56,859 nt of DNA from an uncultured Gammaproteobacteria bacterium (GTDB lineage: Bacteria; Pseudomonadota; Gammaproteobacteria; GCA-001735895): NCBI GenBank assembly GCA_913061315.1, contig CAJXUC010000019.1, positions 1 through 56,859 of the forward strand. The letters are read 5' to 3'. The notes under the pieces were generated by a model. That model saw only the letters and a program-made list of their open reading frames with translations, made no database searches and had not been told where the DNA came from. The translations under genes and the position numbers were made by a program. Positions within the stretch are counted from its first letter, which is position 1; the number at the start of each line of letters is the position of its first letter. Shown here piece by piece: positions 9,666 through 18,611 of this stretch.

Positions 9666-10919
9666 CTAAACGTTTTTAACAGAAAACCGGGGGTCTGCTG
9701 TTGCCGGTATCCCAGCCCATGGCTCGGGGCCTGCTGGAACCGCCACATTAACACCGCGAACAATTTCACCCTTGGGATCATACATTGGTAAAGTACAAAG
9801 CTCTCCTCGATGTAATTGACCATCAGTGCATTGCACATCTACTACTGAACCTAGTCTCAAATTAGACTCGTTTAGAAGAACAATACCTACGCCGCAGACT
9901 TGATAAGGAGACCATGTACTTGATGTCACTCGCCCAATAGACTGCCCGTTACATTCGAGCGTATCGCCCCGTAGTGCAGTTCCACCTTCGACGCGAATTC
10001 CCCAACTGCGGTTCTCTTTATCATCAGCCATTATTGCGTTACGTCCGATAAAATCACCTTTCTCAAAGTCTATAAACCGACCCAAACCAACAACAAATGG
10101 GGATGTGCTGTGGGTAAAATCTTGACCTGCTGACAGTAAACCAGCCTCAATCCTTCTGCATCGGTTTCCTGGTGTAGCTGTCAAAATCATGCCCATTTTA
10201 CTGCCTTCCTCAAGGATTAAATCACCCAGCATTTCAGTATTATTTTCAGGGCGAAAGTAGACTTCCCAACCAAGCTCATTAGTAAACCCTGTACGACTGA
10301 TAATCACCGGTTCACCCGCTATTGTGACCTCGACCCAATCAAAATAACGCCAATCAGGCATTGGTCCGTCAATCAGGCGCTCTAAAAGATCCATTGAACG
10401 AGGCCCCGCAACTTGACTAATCCATACATCAGGATCACTTATTGAGACGTCAAGTCCCTCAGAATGAGCTTTGTACCAGGTAAATAACTCACCATCAGCT
10501 TGTGCAAACCAGTACTTTTCGTCATCAACCCTAAGCAATACACCATCGGTTATTATTCCACCATCATGGAAGCAGGCGAACTGATATGAACAGCGTCCCT
10601 TTTTAACTTTCGATACATCGCGAGGAAAGATACGCTGTAAAAGTTTAAGTGCATCCGGCCCTGAAATTTCATATGGATACTCACCCGTGTGACGGAAGGT
10701 AAGCTCTTGACGCACCTTCCAGTACATTTCATCGGGCGTTGCATTAGTTAGTTTTTCTGGATTTAAGCGTCCAGCATAAAGGGAATACTCTGGATTATAG
10801 GGTAGCTCTTGATAAGTCAGCGGGTGGATCGGAATAGTTCGTGCCAATTCTACAGGTCGATCACCTTCTACTGGCAGTGGTACTACGGAAAATCTGAGTT
10901 TCTTGAGAGATTCATGCAT
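9666..10919 (-). CDS. GcvT-fold tetrahydrofolate-dependent methyltransferase, DmdA-like
   Basis: The 417-residue protein has the GcvT/aminomethyltransferase fold. YPYEISGPDALKLLQRIFPRD, GIITDGVLLRVDDEKYWFAQ, QVAGPRSMDLLERL, ISRTGFTNELGWEVYFRP and RCRRIEAGLLSAGQD appear in order. From memory, several of these (the YWFAQADGELFTWYKA segment and the RRIEAG motif) resemble DMSP demethylase DmdA more than glycine-cleavage T protein, and no gcvH or gcvP is nearby. Such enzymes pass a methyl or methylene group from a small methylated substrate to tetrahydrofolate. It leads an apparent operon with a CoA-transferase and a CitE-like lyase, divergent from a LysR regulator. Calling it a true DmdA would be premature: other demethylases, for example for dimethylglycine or methoxy compounds, share the fold. 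Confidence 0.8.
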   Translation of the reverse strand: MHESLKKLRFSVVPLPVEGDRPVELARTIPIHPLTYQELPYNPEYSLYAGRLNPEKLTNATPDEMYWKVRQELTFRHTGEYPYEISGPDALKLLQRIFPRDVSKVKKGRCSYQFACFHDGGIITDGVLLRVDDEKYWFAQADGELFTWYKAHSEGLDVSISDPDVWISQVAGPRSMDLLERLIDGPMPDWRYFDWVEVTIAGEPVIISRTGFTNELGWEVYFRPENNTEMLGDLILEEGSKMGMILTATPGNRCRRIEAGLLSAGQDFTHSTSPFVVGLGRFIDFEKGDFIGRNAIMADDKENRSWGIRVEGGTALRGDTLECNGQSIGRVTSSTWSPYQVCGVGIVLLNESNLRLGSVVDVQCTDGQLHRGELCTLPMYDPKGEIVRGVNVAVPAGPEPWAGIPATADPRFSVKNV

Positions 10920-11049
10920 TTAAAGAGCCTATAGCTAAAATTAAAAATATGTGTAAAGTTGTATTACCCATAATTAACTATTAAAAACAAGCACACAAAC
11001 GATTTTTTGAACCGCATAGATAAAATTTTTATTATTTATATTTGAGAGA

Positions 11050-11955
11050 ATGAACTTGAATAATAAGTATCAACGCTTGCCTTTAGCTGGACTAAGGATT
11101 TTCGAAGTAGCCGCACGCCTACAAAGCTTTAAACTCGCAGCACAGGAACTCAGCGTTACCCCAACCACGGTGAGCAACCAAATTCGAAAATTGGAGCGTG
11201 ATTGGGGTTGTCAATTATTTATACGCAAAACACGTCAGCTAGTACTAACAGAAGTTGGGCGCTCTTTAGCGCAGACAGTCAGTCGAGCTTTCGATGATAT
11301 TAAGGTAGAAATTGAATCACAGATAACCATGGCCAAAAAAACCGTCACGCTCGAGGTTGGCCCTATTTTTGCATCACGCTGGCTAATTCCAAAGCTCAAC
11401 CGGTTCCGTCGACAGCAGCCTGATATTGAACTTGTGCTTCATCACGGTTCGCGCATATCGGGCGCAGACAATATGACTGCTGATGCCGCAGTTGACTGGG
11501 GTGAAGGTAACTGGCCAGGATTAGAGTCAACCCATCTATTCAATATTTGTTATGTACCTGTTTTGAGTCCAAAGCTAGCCAAAAAAAAAGGCGGGTTAAA
11601 AACACCTAAAGATCTTTTGCGTTTCACAATTTTGCACCACAGCGATCGAACTGAGTGGGATGATTGGTTAAGTTTAGCTGGACTACCCGAGCAGAATTTC
11701 ACTGATGAAACGATGATTGAAGACTCGAACGTAATCTTGCAAGCTGCGATAGATGGTCATGGTGTCGCGCTCGGAATATTCCCTTTTATCCAGACCGAGG
11801 TAGATCATAAAAGATTAATCTGTCCGATGGATATAACGCTTAAACCAAAACGTACCTATCACTTACTCACTCGACCCGGGATGCGAAAAAATCCTGATAT
11901 TGAAACCGTTTGCCGTTGGCTAGAGGAAGAGGCGGCTAATACGAAAATTAACTAG
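11050..11955 (+). CDS. LysR-family transcriptional regulator (GcvA-like)
   Basis: The 301-residue protein has an N-terminal winged helix-turn-helix (LRIFEVAARLQSFKLAAQEL then TPTTVSNQIRKLE, residues about 15-55) followed by the LysR effector-binding domain. The order PLAGLRIFEVAAR and SVTPTTVSNQI is the GcvA/AmpR subtype. A GAGAG precedes the ATG. It is divergent from the GcvT/CoA-transferase/lyase genes, the usual position for a LysR regulator of a catabolic operon; its operator is probably in 10920-11049. The inducer is unknown. Confidence 0.92.
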   Translation: MNLNNKYQRLPLAGLRIFEVAARLQSFKLAAQELSVTPTTVSNQIRKLERDWGCQLFIRKTRQLVLTEVGRSLAQTVSRAFDDIKVEIESQITMAKKTVTLEVGPIFASRWLIPKLNRFRRQQPDIELVLHHGSRISGADNMTADAAVDWGEGNWPGLESTHLFNICYVPVLSPKLAKKKGGLKTPKDLLRFTILHHSDRTEWDDWLSLAGLPEQNFTDETMIEDSNVILQAAIDGHGVALGIFPFIQTEVDHKRLICPMDITLKPKRTYHLLTRPGMRKNPDIETVCRWLEEEAANTKIN

Positions 11956-11981
11956 TGAACCCTTTAAAAGTTAAATTGTAT

Positions 11982-12014
11982 GTGGGTTATGACACCCACT
12001 TTTAATTAACTTTT
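11982..12014 (+). terminator. Rho-independent terminator of lysR gene
   Basis: GTGGGT (11982-11987) pairs with ACCCAC (11994-11999) across a 6-base loop and is followed by TTTTAATTAACTTTTT. Outer bases AGTTAA and TTAACT could extend the stem. It begins about 27 bp after the lysR stop. Confidence 0.75.
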
Positions 12015-12162
12015 TAGCCTTGACCATTAGCATCATTTAACTGTTATCTTTATTAGGCCGCGTCTTAAAAAGTCCACGTTTAATGACTTGATATAATCAA
12101 CTCAGTCAATTTGATACCACTGAGACTACCGGCAATCATTACGCCCTAAAGACATTCCAGGT

Positions 12163-12933
12163 TTAGCTAGCTGCAATTAAAGATTCCGCCATTTCAGCAA
12201 AACCATACCCGCCAAAATGTTCAGTAATGTAGGCTGGTGGTGAGTTAAGCTCTTCAATGTAGGGTTTAATATTGGCTACACCAACAGTGTTAGTAAAGTT
12301 AGAAAACATTGAGTCATCATTGGGAGAATCACCAATAAACATGGCCTCTACGCGTTCGATATCATGCTGAACTAACCATTCATTCGCAGTGGTTGCTTTA
12401 TTATATTTGCCACACCATACGTTAATATGTATCGAACTAATTTTAACATTCATGCCCGAGTCTTCGCAAAAATCAGCAATTTTGAAAGCTTCTGACCTTT
12501 TAACCTTATGATCTTGATTAATGTCAAAAGCAATGTCGGTCAACCGAAACGGTTGATCTGCAGTCGGGTGAGCGTTCGGGAACTTATTAAGAACCGCTTG
12601 TTTAAGTTGCTGCAGATGTTGCCAATTAATCGTGCGTTCCGCTTCTGGTACAGCATAATAATAAGATAAACGCCCTTCACTATTTCGATCAACAAAATAG
12701 GCCCCATTCTCACCGATAATCGAATCAATTGGCCAGGTGCGTATCATACAGTCACACCAACCAGCACTCGCACCCGTGACAGGAATCACTTTGATTCCAG
12801 CCTCTTGTAATTTTACTAAGGCAGTGAAAGTTTCATGAGGCAAGCGCCCTTTCCACGTCAATGTGTCATCAACATCGGTGAAAAGAATTTTCGTTTTTTG
12901 CGGAAATATTTTAGGTATGGGTTGAGGTTTCAA
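12163..12933 (-). CDS. HAD-IIB family sugar-phosphate phosphatase
   Basis: The 256-residue protein has HAD motif I as FTDVDDTLTW (residues about 18-27), motif II in VIPVTGAS, and motif IV as FIGDSPNDDSMF near residue 199. The cap arrangement is that of HAD-IIB enzymes such as mannosyl-3-phosphoglycerate phosphatase, sucrose phosphatase and trehalose-6-phosphatase. It would dephosphorylate a small phosphorylated compound in the cytoplasm with Mg2+. Its ATG overlaps the stop of the phosphodiesterase gene by 4 bp (ATGA), so it ends a seven-gene operon with a Ugp-like importer. The substrate is unknown; a polyol or sugar phosphate released by the neighbouring enzyme is an inference. Confidence 0.85.
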   Translation of the reverse strand: MKPQPIPKIFPQKTKILFTDVDDTLTWKGRLPHETFTALVKLQEAGIKVIPVTGASAGWCDCMIRTWPIDSIIGENGAYFVDRNSEGRLSYYYAVPEAERTINWQHLQQLKQAVLNKFPNAHPTADQPFRLTDIAFDINQDHKVKRSEAFKIADFCEDSGMNVKISSIHINVWCGKYNKATTANEWLVQHDIERVEAMFIGDSPNDDSMFSNFTNTVGVANIKPYIEELNSPPAYITEHFGGYGFAEMAESLIAAS

Positions 12934-13769
12934 ACATCTATCTCGAGGATAATGGGTTGATGGTCAGACAGGCTGGCAGCACTGTCGGCGTGAACGTTTA
13001 TTTCGTAGGATGTGAATTCTTGACTGAGCCAGAAATAGTCTCTGCAATGCCCGCCCTGTGGCCATTGCACTGTGTCAAAAATGCCACAAGTCGAAGGGTG
13101 GGGTTGATCAGTACTACCATGCTGCCAGGCGTCGATCCAACCAGCATCTTTTTGATACTGGTAATGCATCGATTCAGGATCGAAATTAAAGTCGCCATTT
13201 AAAATTCGCGCCGATGCCAGATATCCTGTATTAAAGCAGCCAGTTCCGGTCGCTTTTGGAGATTTATGGTGTGTAGAGCGTTCTTGCTCTAATCGGGTAA
13301 GATACTCGATTTGTAATTGTGTTTCATTGCTGTCATGAAAAGCGAGATGTGTATTAATAATACTCAGGGGTCCGATGCTTGATTCAATACAAGTGTCAAT
13401 TGCCACCCGTGACATTTGAAGCTTTGCTGGAACTGCAGGTTGTGGCAACTGATGTACTTTATAATCGAGCAAACCCTTTTTGATCAGAGTTAAATTTCCA
13501 AACTCTTGTCGATCAAGCCATTTATCAGAAATGCTCGGCCAGCTAAATCCTGAACCCCAAACTAGCCTATAGCCAGGAAAAGATTGTTGTGACAATTTCA
13601 ATTGGTCTGCCTGACCTTGCGTACAATAATCGGGCATGTGGCGCGCCAACTCTTGCAAGCAAATAACGTCAAATTCACCTAACGACTTAATGTAATCAAG
13701 CGTTCGAATGAAGTTCGAATCATTGTTAGGTGACTTTCCATACTGAACATTCCAAGAAAGTAACCGCAT
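12930..13769 (-). CDS. Endonuclease/exonuclease/phosphatase-fold phosphodiesterase
   Basis: The 279-residue protein shows the EEP signature set in order: LLSWNVQYG (N), VICLQELARH (E), INTHLAFHD (N-H pair), LNGDFNFDP (D-N), CRDYFWLS and the final SDHQPI. There is no signal peptide, so it acts in the cytoplasm. EEP enzymes cleave phosphodiester bonds in nucleic acids, phosphoinositides or small diesters. The gene abuts the permease gene (stop at 13770) and overlaps a phosphatase gene, so a small imported phosphodiester is a more likely substrate than DNA. Known glycerophosphodiesterases (GlpQ, UgpQ) belong to a different fold, which makes this pairing unusual. Confidence 0.88.
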   Translation of the reverse strand: MRLLSWNVQYGKSPNNDSNFIRTLDYIKSLGEFDVICLQELARHMPDYCTQGQADQLKLSQQSFPGYRLVWGSGFSWPSISDKWLDRQEFGNLTLIKKGLLDYKVHQLPQPAVPAKLQMSRVAIDTCIESSIGPLSIINTHLAFHDSNETQLQIEYLTRLEQERSTHHKSPKATGTGCFNTGYLASARILNGDFNFDPESMHYQYQKDAGWIDAWQHGSTDQPHPSTCGIFDTVQWPQGGHCRDYFWLSQEFTSYEINVHADSAASLSDHQPIILEIDV

Positions 13770-14579
13770 TCACTTAATACCTGCGTGCATGAATGACTGA
13801 ATAAATCGCTTTTGGAAAATTAAAAATAGTATCAACAATGGTCCAATAGCGATCAGAGTGCCTGCAGAAATGACCGACCAGTCAACACCCGATTCAGGCG
13901 CACCAAATATGGCCATACCAACCGTTAAAGGTCGACTAGCCTCAGTATTAGTGACCACCAACGGCCACAAAAAATTATTCCAATGGTAGCTAACAGACAC
14001 CAAGCTAAAAGCTAGGTAAGTGGGGAAAGCTAAGGGTACAAATACCTTCCAGATAATACCAAGGCCAGACAAACCTTCTACACGAGCCGCATCCTCAAGC
14101 TCCTGAGGTACAGTCTTAAAAGTTTGGCGCAACAGAAAAATTCCAAAGGCACTCGCGAGATAAGGTAAACCAACACCAAGATAAGTGTCCACTAATTCTA
14201 GCCCAGCAAGCGTTCGGTAGTTTTCAACAATAAGCACTTCAGGCATTACCATTAATTGAGTCAAGACCAGCGCAAAGGCAAAACCGCGGCCAGCAAACTT
14301 TTCACGCGCCAGCGCATAACCAGCCAGTGTGCAGAGGAATAGTTGAGACACCAAGATCAACGTGGTGATGACTATGGTGTTAAGCATATACCGAAAAAAG
14401 GGCGCCTGCTCCCAGGCAGATGCGAAGTTTTCCATCGTTAATGGTGCGGTCAACGAAAATTGGGTGGCGTACTCGGGTGGATGAAAGGCAGCCCAAAACG
14501 CATAGAGCAAAGGTAACACCCAGACTAAACCCAGCAGGTAGGCTGATGTTTTTGAAAAAACTTGAAACCAAGAAGACAT
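13770..14579 (-). CDS. Sugar/glycerophosphate ABC permease, UgpE/MalG-like
   Basis: The 269-residue inner-membrane protein has six hydrophobic segments and the MalG-type coupling loop ELEDAARVEGLSGLGIIWKV near residues 158-177 (EAA motif). It pairs with the UgpA-like permease encoded immediately upstream (5-bp gap). The substrate class is inferred from the UgpB-like binding protein in the same operon. Confidence 0.9.
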   Translation of the reverse strand: MSSWFQVFSKTSAYLLGLVWVLPLLYAFWAAFHPPEYATQFSLTAPLTMENFASAWEQAPFFRYMLNTIVITTLILVSQLFLCTLAGYALAREKFAGRGFAFALVLTQLMVMPEVLIVENYRTLAGLELVDTYLGVGLPYLASAFGIFLLRQTFKTVPQELEDAARVEGLSGLGIIWKVFVPLAFPTYLAFSLVSVSYHWNNFLWPLVVTNTEASRPLTVGMAIFGAPESGVDWSVISAGTLIAIGPLLILFLIFQKRFIQSFMHAGIK

Positions 14580-14584
14580 AGTTT

Positions 14585-15457
14585 TTACCGGTAATGGATT
14601 CTGCGATCAAGCACAAATATCTGGACCAGTGCAATCAAGGCTAGGGTTGCCAACATAACCACGGTTAATGTTGCGGCATAATAGCTATCGAGAAAACTAA
14701 ATGCGGTTTCATAAATGTAATACAGGAGCAAATTGCTTTCATTGTTGGGACCACCTTTGGTTAAAATAAATAAATGGTCGACCAGCTTGAAGGCATTCAA
14801 AATGGCATTAATTAAAACGAATAAAGTAGTCGGCATGAGTAATGGAAAAGTGATTTTTCTAAATATTCGCCAGGTACTGGCGCCTTCTAATTTTGCCGCA
14901 TCAAAAAGATCAGGACTCAGAGTTTGCAATGCTGCTAGATAAAAAATCATAAAAAAGCCAGCTTCTTTCCAAACAGTCATAACCATCAAACTCGACAATG
15001 CGATGTCCGGATCCCCAAGCCAGTTAGGGCCTTCGATACCGACTAGACCCAGTAATTGGTTGAACAGCCCAATATTTGGACTATAGAAAAAAAGCCATAT
15101 ATTGGCAACGGTAATCATGGGTAATATGGTTGGAGTGAAAAATGCTAACCGAAGCAAACTGGTACAATGGATTTTACTATTCACCCAAAGTGCCATAATA
15201 ATTGCCAGCGCAATCGAGGTAGGAACTGTCCCCAAGGCATACCAAAAGTTATTTTCAATAACCTTCCAAAATATTGGATCATCCACCAAAATTTGGTAAT
15301 TTTCGACGCCCACAAATTGACTTGGCGCAACATCGGACTTGGCCCAAGTAAAGCTGCGCCATATTGTCTTTAGCGTCGGCCAATGTGTAAACGCGATTAA
15401 AAATGATAGGGCAGGTAACAACAGCAACCAAGCTTTAAGATTAAATCGACTAAACAT
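14585..15457 (-). CDS. Sugar/glycerophosphate ABC permease, UgpA/MalF-like
   Basis: The 290-residue inner-membrane protein has about six transmembrane segments and the coupling loop LFDAAKLEGASTWRIFRKIT near residues 182-201. The opening AWLLLLPALSFLIAFTHWPT and WRSFTW are typical of UgpA-type subunits. It follows the binding-protein gene after a short gap holding a strong hairpin. Confidence 0.9.
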   Translation of the reverse strand: MFSRFNLKAWLLLLPALSFLIAFTHWPTLKTIWRSFTWAKSDVAPSQFVGVENYQILVDDPIFWKVIENNFWYALGTVPTSIALAIIMALWVNSKIHCTSLLRLAFFTPTILPMITVANIWLFFYSPNIGLFNQLLGLVGIEGPNWLGDPDIALSSLMVMTVWKEAGFFMIFYLAALQTLSPDLFDAAKLEGASTWRIFRKITFPLLMPTTLFVLINAILNAFKLVDHLFILTKGGPNNESNLLLYYIYETAFSFLDSYYAATLTVVMLATLALIALVQIFVLDRRIHYR

Positions 15458-15492
15458 ATTTTAAGCTATATTTTAGAGTTGTCATTGGAGTC

Positions 15493-15519
15493 ATTGGGGC
15501 CGATGTAACCGGCCCCAAT
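15493..15519. repeat. Perfect 10-bp inverted repeat after the binding-protein gene
   Basis: ATTGGGGCCG (15493-15502) and CGGCCCCAAT (15510-15519) form a perfect GC-rich stem with a 7-base loop, 10 bp after the stop codon of the UgpB-like gene. No T-run follows on the minus strand, so it looks like an mRNA-stabilising or processing hairpin rather than a full terminator. It would help set binding protein above permease levels. Confidence 0.75.
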
Positions 15520-15528
15520 CATGTACTA

Positions 15529-16812
15529 TCAATAACGGCGTAAGATAGACTTAGCTTGTTTTTGAGCATCTGTTAAGGCTTCTTTTGCCGACAACTGCCC
15601 GGTTAATGCTGCTTGAATTGCATCATCTAAGTATTTTCGTACCCGTCCTGCTTCGTGAGTAGACAGTTCTGCCGTTGCATGTGTGAGCTGATCACGGGCA
15701 ACTGCGGCTGGAGGGAACGTCTTCACATAAGCTTTCAGCGTTTCTGTTTCATAAGCTCCTGGGCCGACACCCATATAACCGGTTGACTTAGACCAATGAG
15801 CAGACTGTTCAGAAGAGGTCATAAACTTTACAAACTTAAAGGCCGCTTTCTTTTCTTCAGCAGATGATTTTTTGAAGATGTAAAAGTTACCGCCACCCGT
15901 TGGTGAACCCAACTCTTTGTTACCCGGAAGTTTCGCAACACCAAAATCAAAACTGGCTTTGTTTTTTACCGTCGTTAAGTTACCCGTAGAATGCCACATG
16001 ATTGCAGTTTTCTGATCCAGAAAATTTTGTCGTAAGGTGCCCCATTCGATCATACCTTTTGGCATAATGCCGTGTTTGTTACCAAGATCTTGCCAATATT
16101 CCAAAGCAGCAACGACCCCTGGCTTATCAAAGTAAGTTTCTGTGCCTTCCTGGTTCATTAGAACTTCGCTGTTTTGCTTGGTTAATGCACCAAACATCCA
16201 GTAAGGATAACCCGTTGACGGAATCATAGCACCCCATTGCTGAACCGCTCCATTACTGTCTTTTTTAACCAACTTTTTACCCATACTGGCGAATTCTTCC
16301 CAGGTAGTTGGCGGCTTCTCAGGGTCTAGTCCAGCGGCACGAAACATGTCTTTGTTGTAATACATGACGATGGTTGAACGTTGGAAGGGTATACCCCAAG
16401 TTTTACCATCAGCTTTACCATTTTCCATTAGTGCTGGATAAAAGCTATTGAGCCACTTTTTCTCTGAATCGTTGCTGACCAGATCATCAAAAGCAACAAT
16501 TGCTTCAAGGTTGCGCAGTGCGTGGATGTCAATTGAAAACATGACTGACAACTGGGCTGGAGAACCGCTTTGTAAAGCCGCTAACGCTTTGACGCGCGCA
16601 TCATTATAGTTACCCGCATAAATGGCATTAACGTTAATATCTGGATTTTCAGCTTCGAATTTATCTACCATGCCATCAACCACTTTAGTTAACGAGCCGC
16701 CAACAGCGACTGGATAGTACATAGTTAAATCAGTAGCTGCACTGGCAGCACTACTCAATCCTAGGATTGAAGCAATGCCAACAGTCGACAAGCATTTAGT
16801 AAGTTTTTTCAT
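15529..16812 (-). CDS. ABC importer periplasmic binding protein, UgpB-like
   Basis: From the ATG at 16812 this is a 427-residue protein with a signal peptide (MKKLTKCLSTVGIASILG, cleaved near AASAA). The mature start DLTMYYPVAVGGSLTKVVDG and the segment ENPDINVNAIYAGNYNDAR correspond to the UgpB start region of family 1 solute-binding proteins. A possible start 17 codons upstream (16863) is less likely, because an AGAGGAAAAG ribosome-binding site lies just before 16812. The protein would bind sn-glycerol-3-phosphate, glycerophosphodiesters or a related sugar/polyol in the periplasm. Confidence 0.9.
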   Translation of the reverse strand: MKKLTKCLSTVGIASILGLSSAASAATDLTMYYPVAVGGSLTKVVDGMVDKFEAENPDINVNAIYAGNYNDARVKALAALQSGSPAQLSVMFSIDIHALRNLEAIVAFDDLVSNDSEKKWLNSFYPALMENGKADGKTWGIPFQRSTIVMYYNKDMFRAAGLDPEKPPTTWEEFASMGKKLVKKDSNGAVQQWGAMIPSTGYPYWMFGALTKQNSEVLMNQEGTETYFDKPGVVAALEYWQDLGNKHGIMPKGMIEWGTLRQNFLDQKTAIMWHSTGNLTTVKNKASFDFGVAKLPGNKELGSPTGGGNFYIFKKSSAEEKKAAFKFVKFMTSSEQSAHWSKSTGYMGVGPGAYETETLKAYVKTFPPAAVARDQLTHATAELSTHEAGRVRKYLDDAIQAALTGQLSAKEALTDAQKQAKSILRRY

Positions 16813-16866
16813 CAATCTTTTCCTCTTAGGTTTATCGGTTATTAAAAATTTTATCTCACTCAAAAA

Positions 16867-17832
16867 TTAGTTTGGAAATCTATGTTCGTTGCCAGAATCC
16901 CAACGAATCAATAATCTCTGCTGGGCTTCAAACATGGCATGTCCCGGATAACGTATTTTAACCAACTTTTGATCTTCTCCAGCTGCACCAACATCGGCAA
17001 GTACAATGGTATCGGCACCGTGATAATCGCAACTGACAACATTGGCTGGCATACCTTTATCAGAAATTTCGATATGTTCGGGCCGAATCCCCAGACGATT
17101 TTTTCCAGAACCAATAATGTTCATTGGCGGACTGCCAATAAACTGGGCTGTAAAAATCGTTTGGGGATTGTTGTATAAAGCTTTGGGCACATCGATCTGC
17201 TCGATCTTCCCATCATTCATCAAAACGATTCGATCAGCCATACTCATCGCCTCGACCTGATCATGGGTAACGTAAATGACAGACATACCGAGACGTTGTT
17301 GTAGCGCTCTTATTTCGGTACGCATTTCATTACGTAACTTGGCATCGAGGTTAGACAAGGGCTCGTCCATTAGGCATAACTTCGCTTGTGCAACAATCGC
17401 CCTCGCTAATGCAACCCGCTGGCATTGACCGCCAGACAGTTGCCCCGGTTTTTTTTGAAGATGGTCTCCAAGCCCAACCAGTTCGACGACAGAATCAAGG
17501 CGTCTTTTTTGTTCATCTTTAGACACTTTCCGAGCTTGCAGTCCAAATATAATATTTTCTTCCACTTTTAGATGAGGGAAAAGTGCATACGATTGAAACA
17601 CCATCGCTAGCTTTCTCTCACCGGGTGAAAGTTGAGTAATGTCCCTGCCATCGAGTTCAATAGCACCTTCATCAGGCATTTCTAGACCCGCAATCATTTT
17701 TAGAGAAGTCGATTTACCACAACCTGAAGGGCCCAAAAGAGCGACGAACTCGCCCTCGTTGACGGTGAAACTTAACTTGTCAACAACCGTTAAGTCACCG
17801 TAACGGCGTGATATTCCCTCTACTTTTAACAT
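16867..17832 (-). CDS. ABC importer ATPase, UgpC/MalK-like
   Basis: The 321-residue protein has Walker A GPSGCGKST, signature LSGGQCQRVALAR, Walker B LCLMDEPLSNLDAKLR and H-loop THDQVEAM, all in MalK/UgpC form. A regulatory TOBE-like C-terminal domain is present (LGIRPEHIEISD) but shorter than in typical 350-370-residue UgpC/MalK proteins. The start overlaps the end of the DeoR gene by 7 bp, so regulator and transporter are translated together. It energises the UgpA/UgpE-like permease pair. Confidence 0.92.
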   Translation of the reverse strand: MLKVEGISRRYGDLTVVDKLSFTVNEGEFVALLGPSGCGKSTSLKMIAGLEMPDEGAIELDGRDITQLSPGERKLAMVFQSYALFPHLKVEENIIFGLQARKVSKDEQKRRLDSVVELVGLGDHLQKKPGQLSGGQCQRVALARAIVAQAKLCLMDEPLSNLDAKLRNEMRTEIRALQQRLGMSVIYVTHDQVEAMSMADRIVLMNDGKIEQIDVPKALYNNPQTIFTAQFIGSPPMNIIGSGKNRLGIRPEHIEISDKGMPANVVSCDYHGADTIVLADVGAAGEDQKLVKIRYPGHAMFEAQQRLLIRWDSGNEHRFPN

Positions 17833-18611
17833 GACAAAAATTCCTTGCTAGAGCCCACTTCAATTATTTCAGCTGCAAATGTAATGCAGGATTGTTTAAT
17901 AGAATCCGATATAAAGTCCATTACTAAAATATCGACATCATCCAAAGTACCAGTAACCACAGGGGCGTAGCGATCAATTTTAGTATGGTCAGCAACAAGT
18001 ATGCGCGTTTCACTGTTTTGCATAATAGTTCGAGATACGCTTGACTCATCTGGAGAGAAGTCAAGTAATTGACCTTTTTGGTTCAACCCTCCGACACCAA
18101 AAATACCGTATTGAATATTAAACTTATTCAAAAATTCCGTTGTTTCTGGACCCATCGTGTCTTGATCACTGGGCCGCACTAATCCTCCAGCCAAATATGT
18201 TTGAATTTTGGGGTTATGACTGAGTGTCAACGAAACATTAATATTATTGGTCACAACAGTGAGTCCTGGGTGATCCAGTAGGGCTTGAGCTACTTGTTGA
18301 GGCGTGGTGCCGATACCCAGAAAGATACTGCTATTTTCAGGCAATAACTCGACTACCTTGCTTGCAATATGCTGCTTTTCTATAAGGTTCATAACCGTGC
18401 GATTGCTGAATGGCAAATTATGGTTATTGCTTGGTAGGCTAATACCGCCATGTACCCGACGAACGACTCCAAGCTCACTCAATTCGTTGAGGTCTTTCCT
18501 GATGGTTTGAATAGAGACATTAAATAACGAAGTAATCTCTGCGCTAGAAAGCACGCCATTCGTTTTATGGAGTTGATTAATTATCCGTTGCTGTCGATGT
18601 GATAAAGACAT
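17826..18611 (-). CDS. DeoR-family regulator, GlpR-like
   Basis: The 261-residue protein has a DeoR winged helix-turn-helix (RQQRIINQLHKTNGVLSSAE, then SIQTIRKDLNEL and VVRRVHGG, residues about 5-57) followed by the DeoR C-terminal sugar-phosphate-sensing domain (FLGIGTTPQQVAQAL; ILVADHTKID). GlpR-type members repress glycerol-phosphate uptake genes and are released by a phosphorylated intermediate. As the first gene of the transporter operon it is probably autoregulated through the TTCG-rich elements at 18681-18746. Confidence 0.92.
   Translation of the reverse strand: MSLSHRQQRIINQLHKTNGVLSSAEITSLFNVSIQTIRKDLNELSELGVVRRVHGGISLPSNNHNLPFSNRTVMNLIEKQHIASKVVELLPENSSIFLGIGTTPQQVAQALLDHPGLTVVTNNINVSLTLSHNPKIQTYLAGGLVRPSDQDTMGPETTEFLNKFNIQYGIFGVGGLNQKGQLLDFSPDESSVSRTIMQNSETRILVADHTKIDRYAPVVTGTLDDVDILVMDFISDSIKQSCITFAAEIIEVGSSKEFLSC

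Noticed and set aside
9666..10919. Annotation as glycine-cleavage T protein (gcvT)
   Set aside because: No gcvH, gcvP or glycine riboswitch is nearby, and the internal motifs look closer to DmdA-like demethylases; left as a GcvT-fold methyltransferase.
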